Of a stretch of 64,000 nucleotides of DNA, positions 49,475-60,743 are shown piece by piece (positions within the stretch are counted from its first letter, which is position 1; every line of letters begins with the position of its first letter). The position numbers were made by a program, and so were the translations under genes. The notes beneath the pieces are model-generated. The model was not told where the DNA came from. It saw only the letters and a list, made by a program, of their open reading frames with translations, and made no database searches. Origin of the DNA: Siphonodentalium dalli (lineage: Eukaryota > Mollusca > Scaphopoda > Gadilida > Siphonodentaliidae); the NCBI GenBank assembly GCA_032622095.1, contig CP136061.1, positions 496,001 through 560,000 of the forward strand, in the 5' to 3' direction.

Positions 49475-49507
49475 ATGAAATCCATTCTGCTAATTGCTAT
49501 TATATCT
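49475..49507 (+). CDS. Exon 1 of a secreted EGF-like protein gene (start and signal-peptide core)
   Basis: The ATG at 49475 sits in a strong initiation context (GTCACCATGA). It encodes MKSILLIAIIS, a basic N-region and hydrophobic core, and runs in phase 0 to a consensus donor, TCT|GTAAGTAT. An upstream ATG at 49464 opens only a four-codon frame that stops at this start. Joined in phase 0 to the exon at 56189 it gives a complete signal peptide (h-region ILLIAIISVTCSVLT, likely cleavage after VHA). Joined to the exon at 50017 it also gives a plausible signal ending TTLA. TATAAAAA at about 49427 may be a TATA box, but the transcription start is unknown. There is no transcript evidence; confidence rests on splice sites, phases and the downstream EGF exon. 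Confidence 0.6.
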
Positions 49508-49553
49508 GTAAGTATAAATTATATTACCCAAGTGTGACCTAAATACCAAATAT

Positions 49554-49680
49554 TTAACCCTTTCTAAATTCTAAATTCTTATTGATGAGTAGTTATCCCT
49601 TAGGAAATGTTCAGATAATAAGTTCAACAAATGAACATAGGCCTTATTATCTGAACATTTCCCTCCAATAAATAGGATAA
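49554..49680. mobile_element. Truncated TTAA-MITE with 20-bp perfect hairpin
   Basis: TTAA followed by CCCTTTCTAAATTC at 49554 begins a copy of the family at 55890 (shared TTGATGAGTAGTT...CCCTTAGGAAATG). Inside, 49603-49622 and 49643-49662 are perfect reverse complements over 20 bases. The right terminus is missing. It lies 50 bases into the first intron of the EGF gene. Confidence 0.65.
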
Positions 49681-50016
49681 AATATGATAATATATACTGA
49701 GCGCTGTGAAGAATGATGAACTATAACAAATATTCTTATTTATCAAGTGTTCTTTGAAAATTTACTGAAAACCAGTCGATTACTAAATGGTATATTTACT
49801 TGCTCAGTAATTCTGTTTGGGAGTTGACATTTTATGGGTCACCTTTACCATGGCTTACACATATGTCCAGTCTCCTAGTAATGGTTATAAGCTGGTATGT
49901 GGTCCATATGAGATTATCCAATGAGTGGTGAAATATTTACTGCATGTACATACATGTAGCAACACTGTGATGTCCTGGATTGAAACTAAATATTCTTTTG
50001 TCAACATATTTCACAG

Positions 50017-50076
50017 CACACCACACTGGCCACAGACAATGCATGCCAGCTCCCAGCCAACCATGTTAAGCAGCAA
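50017..50076 (+). CDS. Candidate cassette exon (60 bp, phase 0-0)
   Basis: An acceptor ATATTTCACAG precedes 20 open codons beginning HTTLATDNACQLP and ending KQQ before the donor CAA|GTAAAT. Length and phases allow it to be included or skipped without changing the downstream frame. If included, the signal sequence would likely be cleaved after TTLA and the mature chain would start TDNAC, gaining an odd cysteine. If skipped, exon 1 joins the 56189 exon to make a cleaner signal peptide. It may be an alternative exon or a chance match. Confidence 0.3.
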
Positions 50077-50585
50077 GTAAATCTATCATTTGTAAACAAC
50101 TGGTTCTAATTAAAAAAAATTAATTCATCTTTCTCCACAGTGTTCAGTACACATTCTCATATTTGTTTCTTAGAAATGGACTTTGTGTTTGTTGGACTAA
50201 CGAACGGAAAAATAATTTTTTAAAACCTCTATAAAGTTCACATTTTGTATTTATAACATAATCCACCATGAATTATACTCTTAAAATGGTCTTGGTTGCT
50301 GTGTTCGCTAATATAAGTGAACAGAATCCTTTATTTTGACTCCCATCAAATTTTGGGAAAAATTGGTTTCCAAAGACCTTAACCCAGCCCTTACTGTGAT
50401 GCACTTTATGAGTTAATTAGTGAATCAACTCAACCAAGATGGTGGGGTGCACATCTTTTTGTGCGCTACTTTTCAATTCCAGATACGCGATGGTGTGCAA
50501 GACCATTTGTGCACCTCAAATTTGAAGGATTGCCTCCTCTCCCCACGAATGGATGAACAAACAAAGTGAAAATACTGGATTACTT

Positions 50586-50740
50586 AGGAAATAACTCTTG
50601 TTTTGATTAAGGTTATACAGTTATAACTGAAAAGTTTGAAACAAATTCTATAACGCGTGAAGTGCATTATAGCAAATTTGTCTTCAAACTTTTCCATTAA
50701 AACTCATGACCTTAATCAAAACAAAGAGTTATTTCTTATA
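50586..50740. repeat. ~155-bp imperfect foldback
   Basis: GGAAATAACTCTTGTTTTGATTAAGG (from 50587) pairs with the complement ending near 50738, and TGAAAAGTTTGAAACAAATT pairs with AATTTGTCTTCAAACTTTTCC, around a centre at ATAACGCGTGAAGTGCATTAT. It is probably a foldback MITE with decayed ends; no target duplication assigned. Confidence 0.7.
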
Positions 50741-52331
50741 ATTTAATCCATCATTTCGCTGGAGAAGGTAGAAGTAAAGCTAGCGAGAATTTCTGAAGAA
50801 AACCACATATAAAGTTGTAACAGAGATACTTGTCACTCAAACCTCTAATTATCAATTGATCAAGTGGCGCCATCACACAATGGTCAGTGCATGGGGTGCG
50901 CATGTTCTTGATATACTTTTACTGTTGTGACAATTGTTAGTTTCAATTGATTTGCATGAGTCTTTTCATGAATTGATTTCTCTTGGTACTTGTTCACCGG
51001 TGGTTAACAGTACCGTTATTGCCAGGGCAGTCCTATCCGTGGTCCCAGTCTGCTCATGATACGTAAACCAACTAAGATATTGGGATAGAGAGATGCTGTG
51101 TTTACATCCCAGTACGCCCGATAGCCTTTCTATGACAGCGTTTACGGACTAGTCACCAGCTCACATAATATTTGTTCTGAACACCACATCAATTGTCAAT
51201 TGAAATGAAAGTGCTTAGTAATTTAATGTGAAAAAATAATATTATCGTAGTGTTTACATATTTTTTAAAGTATGCGAACTCAATTGACCTTATGAAGTGA
51301 CATTGGCATAATTGGGCACTCGTAAGGTAAATATAAATTTCGACATGTGGTCGTAAATTGAATTTTATTAATTCTATCCCAAATACCAGGTAATTTGTAA
51401 ATTACATATACATGTATATCTTTTGACGTTCCATGTAAGAAATGTTTAACTAATAAGTAATATAGGACCACATACAATTAAAATAAACACATAACAGTGA
51501 TGGGGACTTTGGAATAAAATAACAGCGCACGTTGTCGGTATCTGTTGTTTACGGGCATATTAGATTTGTTTATGGGTGATTTTGGGTGTACTGGATTGTT
51601 GGCATAGAAGCCGAACATCGCAGATTAAACTTCGGAACACTTCGGCTCGCAGCTAAAATGTAAACAAATTGATGTGTGTCCTAATAAACTGGAATATTCT
51701 ATGTAGAGAAATGGGTATGACACCCATGTCTCAATCAATGTATCTTTTTCTTCTTCTGTCCAAAATATTGCGTCACTTTGACTCTGCGAATCAGCTTGAA
51801 CTTAAAGCACGCCATGTTTTTGTGAAACAAAATATGTGATCGCCACATGATCATATTAATATATTAATCTGATTGGCTATTTCGTATAAATCGCAGGACT
51901 CGATCGCAGAGTATAACAAATTATTTGATACCTTGCATGGCCGACCATGCGACAAAATGTCATGCAATTTCCAACTGCACATGCTACGATTTCGCCCGTA
52001 ACCGGCTCCCGATATTTATCGTACGAATCTGATCTCAATGAAATATGGTAAAGATGTTGGTCATCAGGAGCACTAGAAATGAACCCATTGATGTAATCGA
52101 TACTGGTCATGTTTTCACATGCTATTCATGAGTCGAGCATGCTTTTATTAAGGTGATGTGAAACACTCCACTAATGTGTTCAGAACAGAATAAATAAGAA
52201 TCATGGCAAAATAAGTTATTTTCATAAATTTGATATCTAAGTAGGCAGAAATCAGTGTCATTGTTACAAACGAATTACATGCAGTGACTAATGTTAGCAG
52301 AATCATTGCTGTTTTAGTTTATTGCTACCTT
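50741..52331. other. Intronic sequence without recognised feature
   Basis: No repeat or exon is recognised. A 77-codon minus frame at 51877-52110 has no domain I know and no flanking splice evidence. Confidence 0.3.
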
Positions 52332-53029
52332 GTACATTATTACAGTAGAGATAGTGTTCGGATACTAGCATATCGGTTTTATTCACTACATTATTAAAGT
52401 GGAGATAGCGTTCGGATACTAACTTATCGGTTTTATTCACTACATTATTACAGTGGAGATAGCATTCGGATACTAACTTATCGGTTTTATTCAATACATT
52501 ATTCCAGTGGAGAGAGTGTTCCGATACTAACTCATCGGTTTTATTCAATACATTATTCCAGTGGAGAGAGTGTTCCGATACTAACTCATCGGTTTTATTC
52601 AATACATTATTCCAGTGGAGAGAGTGTTCCGATACTAACTCATCGGTTTTATTCAATACATTATTCCAGTGGAGAGAGTGTTCCGATACTAACTCATCGG
52701 TTTTATTCAATACATTATTCCAGTGGAGAGAGTGTTCCGATACTAACTCATCGGTTTTATTCAATACATTATTCCAGTGGAGCGAGTGTTCCGATACTAA
52801 CTCATCGGTTTTATTCAATACATTATTCCAGTGGAGAGAGTGTTCCGATACTAACTCATCGGTTTTATTCAATACATTATTCCAGTGGAGAGAGTGTTCC
52901 GATACTAACTCATCGGTTTTATTCAATACATTATTCCAGTGGAGAGAGTGTTCCGATACTAACTCATCGGTTTTATTCAATACATTATTCCAGTGGAGAG
53001 TGTTCCGATACTAACTCATCGGTTTTATT
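52332..53029 (-). repeat. 54-bp minisatellite, 13 units (18-residue coding-compatible period)
   Basis: Twelve units of 54 bp and a last one of 50 bp (4-base deletion) make 698 bp. The left units are the most diverged and the middle ones near identical. Because 54 is a multiple of three and no unit has a stop in one minus frame, it yields a 225-codon frame (52303-52980) of 18-residue repeats (NKTDELVSEHSLHWNNVL). The frame breaks at the 4-base deletion and has no exon signals, so it is treated as a minisatellite. The array ends at the first base of a GCTCACCTGAG repeat. Two further units lie at 55752-55862. Confidence 0.9.
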
Positions 53030-53620
53030 AGCTCACCTGAGACGAAGTCTCCGGTGGAGCTATAGTCATCACTCCTCGTCCGTCCGTCCGTCCGTCTGAC
53101 CGTCCGTCCGTCCGTCCGTCCGTCTGTCCGTCCGTCCGTCAACAATCATCTTCTCGTCCCGAACCGTAAGACTTAACGTGTTCATATTTGGTGTGGATGT
53201 TCCCTAGGTGAATCACATTCAGATTTGTTCAAATGAGGTCACTGGGTGGAATAGTTGTGAAAGCAGGGCCATAACTCTATTCCTCCATAGTAATTCTTAG
53301 AACGACTTCTTTTACTGAACTATAAGGCCGTATGGATTCATATTTGGTGTGGATGTTCCCTAGTTGACTCACATTCAGATTTGTTAAAATGAGGTCACCA
53401 GGTTGATTAGTTGAGAAACCAGGGCCATAACTCTATTCCTCCATAGTAATTCTTAGAATGACTTCTTCTTTTGAACCATTTGACCGATTTAGCTTACATT
53501 TGGTATGGAGAGTCCTTGTGTGACTGGGGTTCAGATTTGTTCAAATGGGGTCACTGGGTCAAATAGGGGCAGAGCCAGGGCCCAGGGACATAACTCTTAA
53601 AAAAAAGTTAATTCAAATCC
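53030..53620 (+). repeat. GCTCACCTGAG dispersed repeat A with (TCCG)n and ~160-bp subunits
   Basis: It starts AGCTCACCTGAGACGAAGTC, continues with a TCCG microsatellite (about 53075-53140), then three ~160-bp subunits marked by TTTGGTGTGG ... CAGATTTGTTCAAATGAGGTC ... CAGGGCCATAACTC ... AATTCTTAGAA (53291 and 53450). I know this arrangement as a common dispersed repeat of molluscs; the family name is not certain. Confidence 0.75.
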
Positions 53621-53984
53621 TTGTTTTAAACACTTGCCCCCCCCCCCTTCCACCCCACCTCCCCCACCACTGCATGTCCATGCCACCCCACACCAGAGAT
53701 CCCTGCAAGGTTCACCCCATTAAAAGCCTTACACTTTAGTTATATGACATGCCAGGAACTGACCAGCCTTAATTCTCACAGTGCTCACAGCTGTGTGTCC
53801 AGTCATTATAAAGTAATTAACTTTTATCTCAATATCCACAGTTATCAGGGTAAGAGAGAAAGATGTCTGTGAATGAAATTTAATCCTATGTGTTTACAGC
53901 AATCTCAAATACAACTCTAACTGTTTGACAGTGTACACATTTTATAATAGCATTAGTATTAACCATTTCATTACCAGAGCTATG
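53621..53984. other. C-rich tract and intron sequence
   Basis: A run of about 11 C near 53639 is followed by CCCCACC-rich sequence. At 53838, TATCCACAG|TTATCAGG|GTAAGA could be a micro-exon of 8 bp, but it would break the phase shared by exon 1 and the 56189 exon, so I do not call it. Confidence 0.35.
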
Positions 53985-54600
53985 CTGGTACAGCAATAAA
54001 GACCCTGCACCAGTGTATTATCCTATATATAAGAGAATACACTGGGGTTCAAGATCAAGGAAATATTGTTAGGCCAATATGGTCAGACATCCAAATAAAT
54101 CACACATGTCCTACCGGTATTCTCGCAGGGATGTCCCCACATATGTTTGGGGAGGGGGCAAATTTCTCAGATTTGTTCATTGAGATGTAATTGTTTTTCC
54201 AAAACCAATTACATATACTAAAATAAAATGAATATAAAATAATAGACCATTGATCAAGAGAAATGAGCTCCTAGTTTTAATATTTGTCCAATATTTATTA
54301 TTTTATAACAAAGTACTAGTATCATGCCAGTGCATTGTCTTATATATGTGAGTGTCCCATAGGTAGCCTCACCTAAGAGAATGCACTGGCTTTCAAGGTT
54401 AAGGAAATATTGTTAGGCAAATGTAGACAAGCATCCAATAAATCACAGATGTCCTATTCTTGCAGGGATGTCCCCATGGGTTGAGGGGTGGAATTAGCAG
54501 ATTTGTTCAATGAGATGTAATTTGTTTTCTCAAAATTAATTATATAGACTAAAATGAATATAAAATAGTAAACTACTTAATTTTTTAACCCCCAGATTAC
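53985..54600. repeat. ~344-bp diverged tandem pair carrying hairpin-MITE fragments
   Basis: AAGGAAATATTGTT (54057 and 54401), GCAGGGATGTCCCC, CAGATTTGTTCA and TGAGATGTAAT recur in order. Each copy starts with a member of the hairpin family (ATATATAAGAGAATACACTGG near 54025; AGTGCATTGTCTTATATATG near 54329), in an orientation opposite to part of the 46590 array. Confidence 0.7.
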
Positions 54601-54890
54601 ATTATATAAAATATATGGCATATTATATACCATTTGAAAGAGCAAGCTCCAAAACATTGTATTATCAACTTATCCAGTATAATAAACTGTGGACATGTTG
54701 TTTTTATTGAGTTGCCAAAGAGTTTTGTCATCTAGATTGCAGTAAAAAGCTAAATTATTTTCAATGCAGGGGGAATAACTCTATATATTAAAGATGGAGT
54801 TCTTCCCCTTCCATTAAAAAAGTTTGAATTCTGTTGCATTTTGGGATCCAAAGTGGGGGGGGGGGTCATTCTATAATTTCAATAGTTTTT

Positions 54891-55745
54891 GGCTCACCTG
54901 AGACAAAGTCTCTGGTGGAGCTATAGTCATCACTCCTCGTCAATCTGTCAACAATTCTTTAAACTTCTCCTCTGGAACCATAAGACCGAATGGGTTCATA
55001 GTTGGTGTGGATATTGCCCAGGTGACTCACATTCAGATTTGTTCAAATGAGGTCACTGGGTCAAATGTGGGCAGGGACATAACTCCACAAAATATTAAAA
55101 ATTGCAAGTGAAGTCTGACATTTTTATAAACATTTCCTGGAGATCTGCTAGAGGTCATTAATTCCCAATTACAACATCAATCTATCATATGTATTGTTCA
55201 AATCTTTCAACAGGACATTTAACTCTCCCACACCCACCACTTCACCAGAACATATTTGGCAAACTTGAAAAGTGTTCTTTGAAAGAACCACCAGCTCTAT
55301 TTAGTTCACATTTAATATTGAAGCTCCTTTGGTGATGTGTGATTCAGATTTGTTTAATCAGGGTCACCAGGTCAAGTAGGTGCAAGGCCAGCTACATTAC
55401 TCTTTCTCTCCATAGCAATTCATCATACGTCTTCTATGCAGGAATGAAATGGCCTATTTTGCTTATATTTAGTAGGAAATTACCTTGGGTGACAGATTTG
55501 TGAAAATGGCATCACAAAGTCGAATAAGGGCATTGCCAGAGACATAACTATTTCACAACATAGTAATTCTTAAAATATGTATGGCAGAGCCAAGAACTAG
55601 TAGTGTACATTTGGTAATTTGGCCACATATCCTGTTTAGATCTACTTATTTTAAAGTGATTATGAAAAGTTCTGACTGTTGTGGTCTCCAGAGTCCCAGT
55701 CTTATCAGTCTTTGCAGTCTGGTGAGCGACCCCACAGTCATTGAC
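54891..55745 (+). repeat. GCTCACCTGAG dispersed repeat B
   Basis: It starts GGCTCACCTGAGACAAAGTC and parallels repeat A without the long TCCG tract; later subunits are diverged. A G-run lies just upstream near 54855. It is followed at once by two units of the 54-bp minisatellite, the mirror of the arrangement at 53029/53030. Confidence 0.65.
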
Positions 55746-55751
55746 TGTCTT

Positions 55752-55862
55752 GTTCAATACATTATTCCAGTGGAGAGAGTGTTCCGATACTAACTCATCG
55801 GTTTTATTCAATACATTATTCCAGTGGAGAGAGTGTTCCGATTCCAACTATCAGTTTTATTC
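55752..55862 (-). repeat. Two-unit outlier of the 54-bp minisatellite
   Basis: Two units in the same orientation as the 52332 array, the first identical to its central type. They lie 2.7 kb away. The minus frame at 55548-55847 is a by-product. Confidence 0.88.
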
Positions 55863-55885
55863 ACTGAAATGAGTCCATGCTCTGT

Positions 55886-56128
55886 CTAACTCTTTCTATA
55901 CTAAATACTCATTGATGAGTAGTTCCCTTAGGAAATGTGCCATACAGTATGTCATTTGTTGAACTTATTATCTGAACATTTCCCACTAATGAATATGAAT
56001 CATTCTGCTCTTGAATTGTCTGTATATTGATTTTATTACCTGAGGAACCCTCCAAATAAACAATAGACAATTCCACTGTATACTTTTATAACTGAATGGG
56101 AGAATCCATTTAGTATAGAAAGGGTTAA
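55886..56128. mobile_element. TTAA-type MITE (235 bp) just upstream of the 56189 exon
   Basis: CTCTTTCTATACTAAAT at 55890 is the complement of ATTTAGTATAGAAAGGG ending at 56124; flanks are CTAA (decayed) and TTAA (56125-56128). The TTAACCCTTTC terminus groups it with piggyBac-type MITEs. It ends 60 bp before the exon at 56189. Confidence 0.75.
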
Positions 56129-56188
56129 TTAAACAGTAGCAGATTTTTTCAGTTAATTTGATGAACTCCTTTCCTTTTATGTTCACAG

Positions 56189-56228
56189 GTAACTTGCTCA
56201 GTCCTCACTAATTCTGTGCATGCTGTAG
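56189..56228 (+). CDS. Exon encoding the end of the signal peptide
   Basis: A strong acceptor with pyrimidine tract (CTCCTTTCCTTTTATGTTCACAG, 56166-56188) leads into 40 bases encoding VTCSVLTNSVHAV plus one base, ending at the perfect donor GTAG|GTAAGT. Entry is phase 0, matching exon 1, and exit is phase 1, matching the EGF exon. The V-H-A residues satisfy the -3/-1 rule for signal peptidase. The intron between this and exon 1 is about 6.7 kb and full of repeats. Confidence 0.6.
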
Positions 56229-58260
56229 GTAAGTTACTGTTAATTACATGCCATTATGTCATTGGAATGACACATTATAATGTGGATGCAATGTAATGAA
56301 TCATTTGAATCAAATCACAATCCGCTGTCACTGTTATCAGAGAATTTTACTCCATTACGTTGTTTATCAAAAGTTAAAATAATTATTACCATTCAATAAC
56401 CAATTGTGACTCAAGTGGTGAAAAGGAATCTTGCCATCTTTAGGGATGTCCTCAGGGCTCACAAGACATGTCATGTGCCTGCATTTTTATATACGGGACA
56501 TATTACTGCTATCCTCAAAGCATTTGATTTGAAAAATGGGATGACACACCAGGAATTGCTGCGGTATTACCGGTTGTATAAGGTTTCCACAGCGGTATCG
56601 AGACGGTCACAGCTGTGGAGTTATTAGCGCGCGCCGCGTGTATACTGTTCTCCAAATTCTTGATAGCTGTGGTCCGCTGGGCATTTTATTTATAGATAAT
56701 GGGTTTTTCCGGTTTAAAAGTCGAACTGCGCGACCAGGAGGCCGAGTCCGGTAAAAGGTGTAGTTTGGGAATTTCAATTTCGTTTATTGTCCTTTATATT
56801 ATTATGTCAATAATGTTGATTTTTGGTTTGTGACAAGCTACGTCAATTACCAATATATAAAAAGAAATTTAAAAGATAATTTGTAAGTCTTATATTTCAA
56901 CTTTTATAGATATTTTTCGTTCTGCAGCCCACTGAAGGATTTGGTCGGAGATGGCCGAGTCGGCCGCCGGTTCGTTAATTAGGTGCTGGTTGTTATTGTT
57001 ATTTTAACGGAATTCTGAGTTGGTCATTCGCGAAACCAATATATTTTATATTCTATAATTACAATCATGGGTATATAATATATTATCTTGAGCGCGTTAC
57101 CATTTCTGACTATGGTTTTCTTGTGGTACCATGTGGTTATGATACCACGGTCTACATGTATTAGTGGGGAGTTACACCAAAAGTTGAAGAAAGTAATACG
57201 TCCATGAGGATTTCATTAAGTTCCACAGATACATGTATAAGGAGATTCTCTGCATTTTATTTTCATGCCTGCATGTGTAATGTCAAAATCAATGCTGCCT
57301 GACACCAGCCGATGGGTGGAGTTTATAATTTGACAGCCGAAACAATGTCGGCAACTTCAATGTTGTGTAAAGGTCACTGCTTGCTACATGCTACATTGTG
57401 GGGCACTCAGCTGGAAGATTACAATGAAGACCAATAATGTTGCATTCACAAAAATTTCACATGATTTTTTTGGGTAAATTTATGTTTACTGTAATTATGA
57501 CATTTTTGTTTAAAATTTAGCTTTTAATCACTGTGTGGTTGCCGTTGGGTTATTCCTTGTAATATATCATAGGACAACCACTTCAGATTTTGGCATAATT
57601 GATAAATGAAATGAGAACAAAGTTTGATTCCTCGTATGCCTTTAAACGTGGTCGCATCTGGTGACCATTAAGCTGTGTATCGCACACGTGATTGTCAGGA
57701 TTATCTCACCAATAAGGGGATGCAGCCACGCGCTTACCATAACCTGCCCACCTGCCTTTAAAACTGGACAAATTTTGTTCCAATTAAGCAGTGTATCCAT
57801 GTCGTTCGCTCACAAGATCGTCAGGATTATCTCATTATTAGGGGGACACACCATCTGCTTCATTAATGCACAATATATTTTAGTTGTCATAATCCCAATA
57901 AAACAACACCATACTGCTGTAAAAGTACTGCATGGAAAAATGTGAATGTGGAGCGATGAATAACACCAGGCCTGCTTAGTGTATTGTCCGTAAAAATCAC
58001 CCTGGTATGGGCCGTATGGCGAACAGTGACTGCATGCATCGTTATGTAACCACAGTATGCGCTGTGTTGAAGTGTAACCTTATACTGGTGTTGGAAGTTA
58101 GAGCGGTTCGTTGACACCACATTAGAGGTCATCAATTGCTTTAAAGTATAGCTGTATGTAATTTGTCTGTATGTCCATCTATCTATCCATCCGATCTGGT
58201 CATTTTTGTTTTCTCCGATGATGACTTGAGATATTCTGAACTGAATGGACTGAAATTTGG
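56229..58260. other. Intronic sequence, mostly unrecognised
   Basis: A GC-rich patch with GCGCGCGCC lies near 56630. A diverged ~120-bp tandem pair (ATTAAGC-GTGTATC ... GTCAGGATTATCTCA) lies at about 57660-57860. The frames at 56406-56627 and 57887-58279 match nothing I recognise. Confidence 0.35.
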
Positions 58261-58500
58261 TATGTGGGTTTACTAGCATAAAATACAGTTCAAGTCCGAA
58301 TTTGGGTTCCGCTTACCAGTTTTCACCAGAGTTAGAACCATTGTATCTTTGGTCTGATCTTTATGAAATTTGTCACGAATGTTGACATTGACATGTAGAT
58401 GGGAACGAGTCAATTTGGGGTCAATCGACCAAAAAACATGGCCGCTGGTGGCCATCTTGGATTTTACTCTTTGCATCACTAAATCCTTTGACACATCCTA

Positions 58501-58805
58501 CAGACCACATCTCTGATCCGATCATCACCAAACTTCATATGGATCATCGGGGCGACCTCTGGATGGGAACGAGTCATCACCAAACTTCATATTCACCATT
58601 GGGGTGGCCCGTAGTTGGGCACGAATCATTTTGTGGTAATTCGGCCAAAAAACATGGCCACTGGTGGCCATCTTGGATTTCAAAATTGAATCCATTGGCG
58701 CGGGCTACAGGCCGTACTGTTTGGAACGAGTCATTTTGGGGTCATTCGGCAAAAAAACATGGCCACCGGTGGCCATTTTAGAATTTACTCTTTGCATCAC
58801 TAAAT
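58501..58805 (+). repeat. 305-bp direct repeat, copy 1
   Basis: Identical to 60439-60743 (offset 1938). It is itself built of 'AACATGGCC-CTGGTGGCCATCTTGGATTT' modules that recur in diverged form through 58440-60900. Identity stops abruptly at both ends. The matching frames at 58488 and 60477 follow from the duplication. Confidence 0.93.
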
Positions 58806-59225
58806 CCTTTGGCACACCCTACAGGTCATATCCCTGATCCGATCCGATGTCATGAATGTTGATATTGACGTGTAGATGGGAACGACTCATTTTGGGGGTT
58901 ATTCAGCCAAAAACAATAAACATGGCCACTGGCAGCCATCTTGGATTTCAAAATTGAATCCGTTGACACAGGCTTCAGGCCGTACTGTTTATCTGATCTT
59001 CATAAACATTATCATTGATGTTGACATTGCTAAAACACATGGCCGCCAGAGGCCATCTTGCATTTTACTCTTAGGATCACTAAATCCTTTGACACACCCT
59101 ACAAACCATATCCCTGATCTGATCATCACCAAACTTCATATTGACTATTGGGGTGACCTAAATGGGAACGCGTCATTTTGGGGTCATTCGGCAAAAAAAT
59201 ATGACCGCCAATGGCCAGTTTGATT
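58806..59225 (+). repeat. Diverged 'aacatggccgcc' modules
   Basis: Further copies of the module GAACGANTCATTTTGGGG - TTCGGC - AAAAACATGGCC - GGCCATCTTGGATTT, unequal in length. No coding function; the frame at 58876-59223 is a by-product. Confidence 0.6.
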
Positions 59226-60210
59226 TTTAGTCGAGTTTTTGAAATTTCAAAAACTCAACTTATGGTTTGACGAGGGACGGTTGGCGGGCGGGCGGGCTGG
59301 CGGCAGGCGGATGGGCGGCGGGCGGACCTAAAGAATGCCTTATAATTTTGACATTTGTGAACGGATTCAAATTTTTGGTATGGCAGTTGCTCCCAATGAC
59401 TATTTACTGCCTGTAGAAAATGGGTCACGTCCGAACTTTTTTACAAGAGTTATCCATCTTAGATGGTTTTTAGTTAAGTTTTTCACCGTTAGCGCGATAA
59501 CTCACGCAAATATTAACCAATTTCAACAATATTTGGTATATGAGACTCTTGCAACAATATCTCGGACGAGTTTGAAAACCAGGTTTGTCCGAATTATTTT
59601 TCCGGAGTTATGGGTCTTAGTTTGTCTATTTTTAGCAATTTTATCACCGTTAGAGCGATAACTTGATGAAATATTAACCGATTTCATCAATATTTGGTAT
59701 ATGAGTCTCCTGCAACAATATCTCGGACGAGTTCGAAAACCAGGTTTGTCTGAATTTTTTTCCCGGAGTTATGGCTCTCAGTTTGTCTATTTTTAGCAAT
59801 TTTATCAGCGTTAGCGCGATAACTCGATGAGATATTAACCGATTTCAACAATATTTGGTATATGAGTCTCCTGCAACAATATCCCGGAAGAGTTCGAAAA
59901 CCAGGTTTGTCCGAATTTTTTTTCGCAGAGTTATGCGTCTTAGTTTGTCTATTTTTAGCAATGTTATCACCGTTAGCGCGATAACTCAATGAAATATTAA
60001 CCGATTTAAACAATATTTGGTATATGAGTCTATTGCAACAATATCTTGGACGAGTTCGAAAACTTGGTTTTTCCGAAAAAATTTCCGGAGTTATGGGTCT
60101 TAATTTGTCTATTTTAATCACAATTTTATCACCGTTAGTGCGATAACTCAATGAAATATTAACGGATTCAATTGATATTTGGTATATAGGTCTATTGCAA
60201 TAATATACCA
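59226..60210 (+). repeat. 161-bp tandem array (about five units) with GGCGGGC-rich head
   Basis: TTTGTCTATTTTTAGCAA recurs at 59621, 59782, 59944 and 60104 (period 160-162), with a more diverged unit before. Units contain TTTGGTATATGAGTCT, AACCAGGTTTGTCCGAA and GGAGTTATGGGTCTTAG. The head is TCGAGTTTTTGAAATTTCAAAAACTCAA (short palindrome, 59231-59258) and a GGCGGGC tract. The 221-codon minus frame here is an artefact of repeat periodicity. Confidence 0.88.
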
Positions 60211-60438
60211 CCTGGGGGTTGTGCACCTTATTGGCAGAAGTTTGGTTCGACTGCCAAAAAACTCGACAAAAGCATCTTATATGCGTACCCCTTGTTACTC
60301 TTTGTTGACTAAATATTTCTACAAAATCCATTAGCATGGGTGGCAGGCTCATCTGTTTGGTTGATCTTCATGAAATTTGTCATGGATGTTGACATTGACA
60401 TGTACATGTAGATGGGAATAAGTCATTTTGAGGTAATT

Positions 60439-60743
60439 CAGACCACATCTCTGATCCGATCATCACCAAACTTCATATGGATCATCGGGGCGACCTCTGG
60501 ATGGGAACGAGTCATCACCAAACTTCATATTCACCATTGGGGTGGCCCGTAGTTGGGCACGAATCATTTTGTGGTAATTCGGCCAAAAAACATGGCCACT
60601 GGTGGCCATCTTGGATTTCAAAATTGAATCCATTGGCGCGGGCTACAGGCCGTACTGTTTGGAACGAGTCATTTTGGGGTCATTCGGCAAAAAAACATGG
60701 CCACCGGTGGCCATTTTAGAATTTACTCTTTGCATCACTAAAT
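60439..60743 (+). repeat. 305-bp direct repeat, copy 2
   Basis: Exact copy of 58501-58805. More diverged modules of the same family follow to about 60920. Confidence 0.93.

Noticed and set aside
52303..52980. 225-residue protein of 18-residue repeats
   Set aside because: No start context, exon signals or unique coding flank; the frame is broken by a 4-bp deletion at the array end. Kept as a minisatellite, with the coding option noted for RNA testing.
53838..53846. 8-bp micro-exon between AG and GT in the EGF gene
   Set aside because: Its length would shift the phase between exon 1 and the 56189 exon, which fit each other directly.
59687..60352. 221-codon minus-strand frame
   Set aside because: Its internal repeats match the 161-bp tandem period and it has no domain.
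58501..60743. LTR retrotransposon
   Set aside because: The flanking identical repeats lack TG...CA ends, and there is no primer-binding site, polypurine tract or pol sequence between them.
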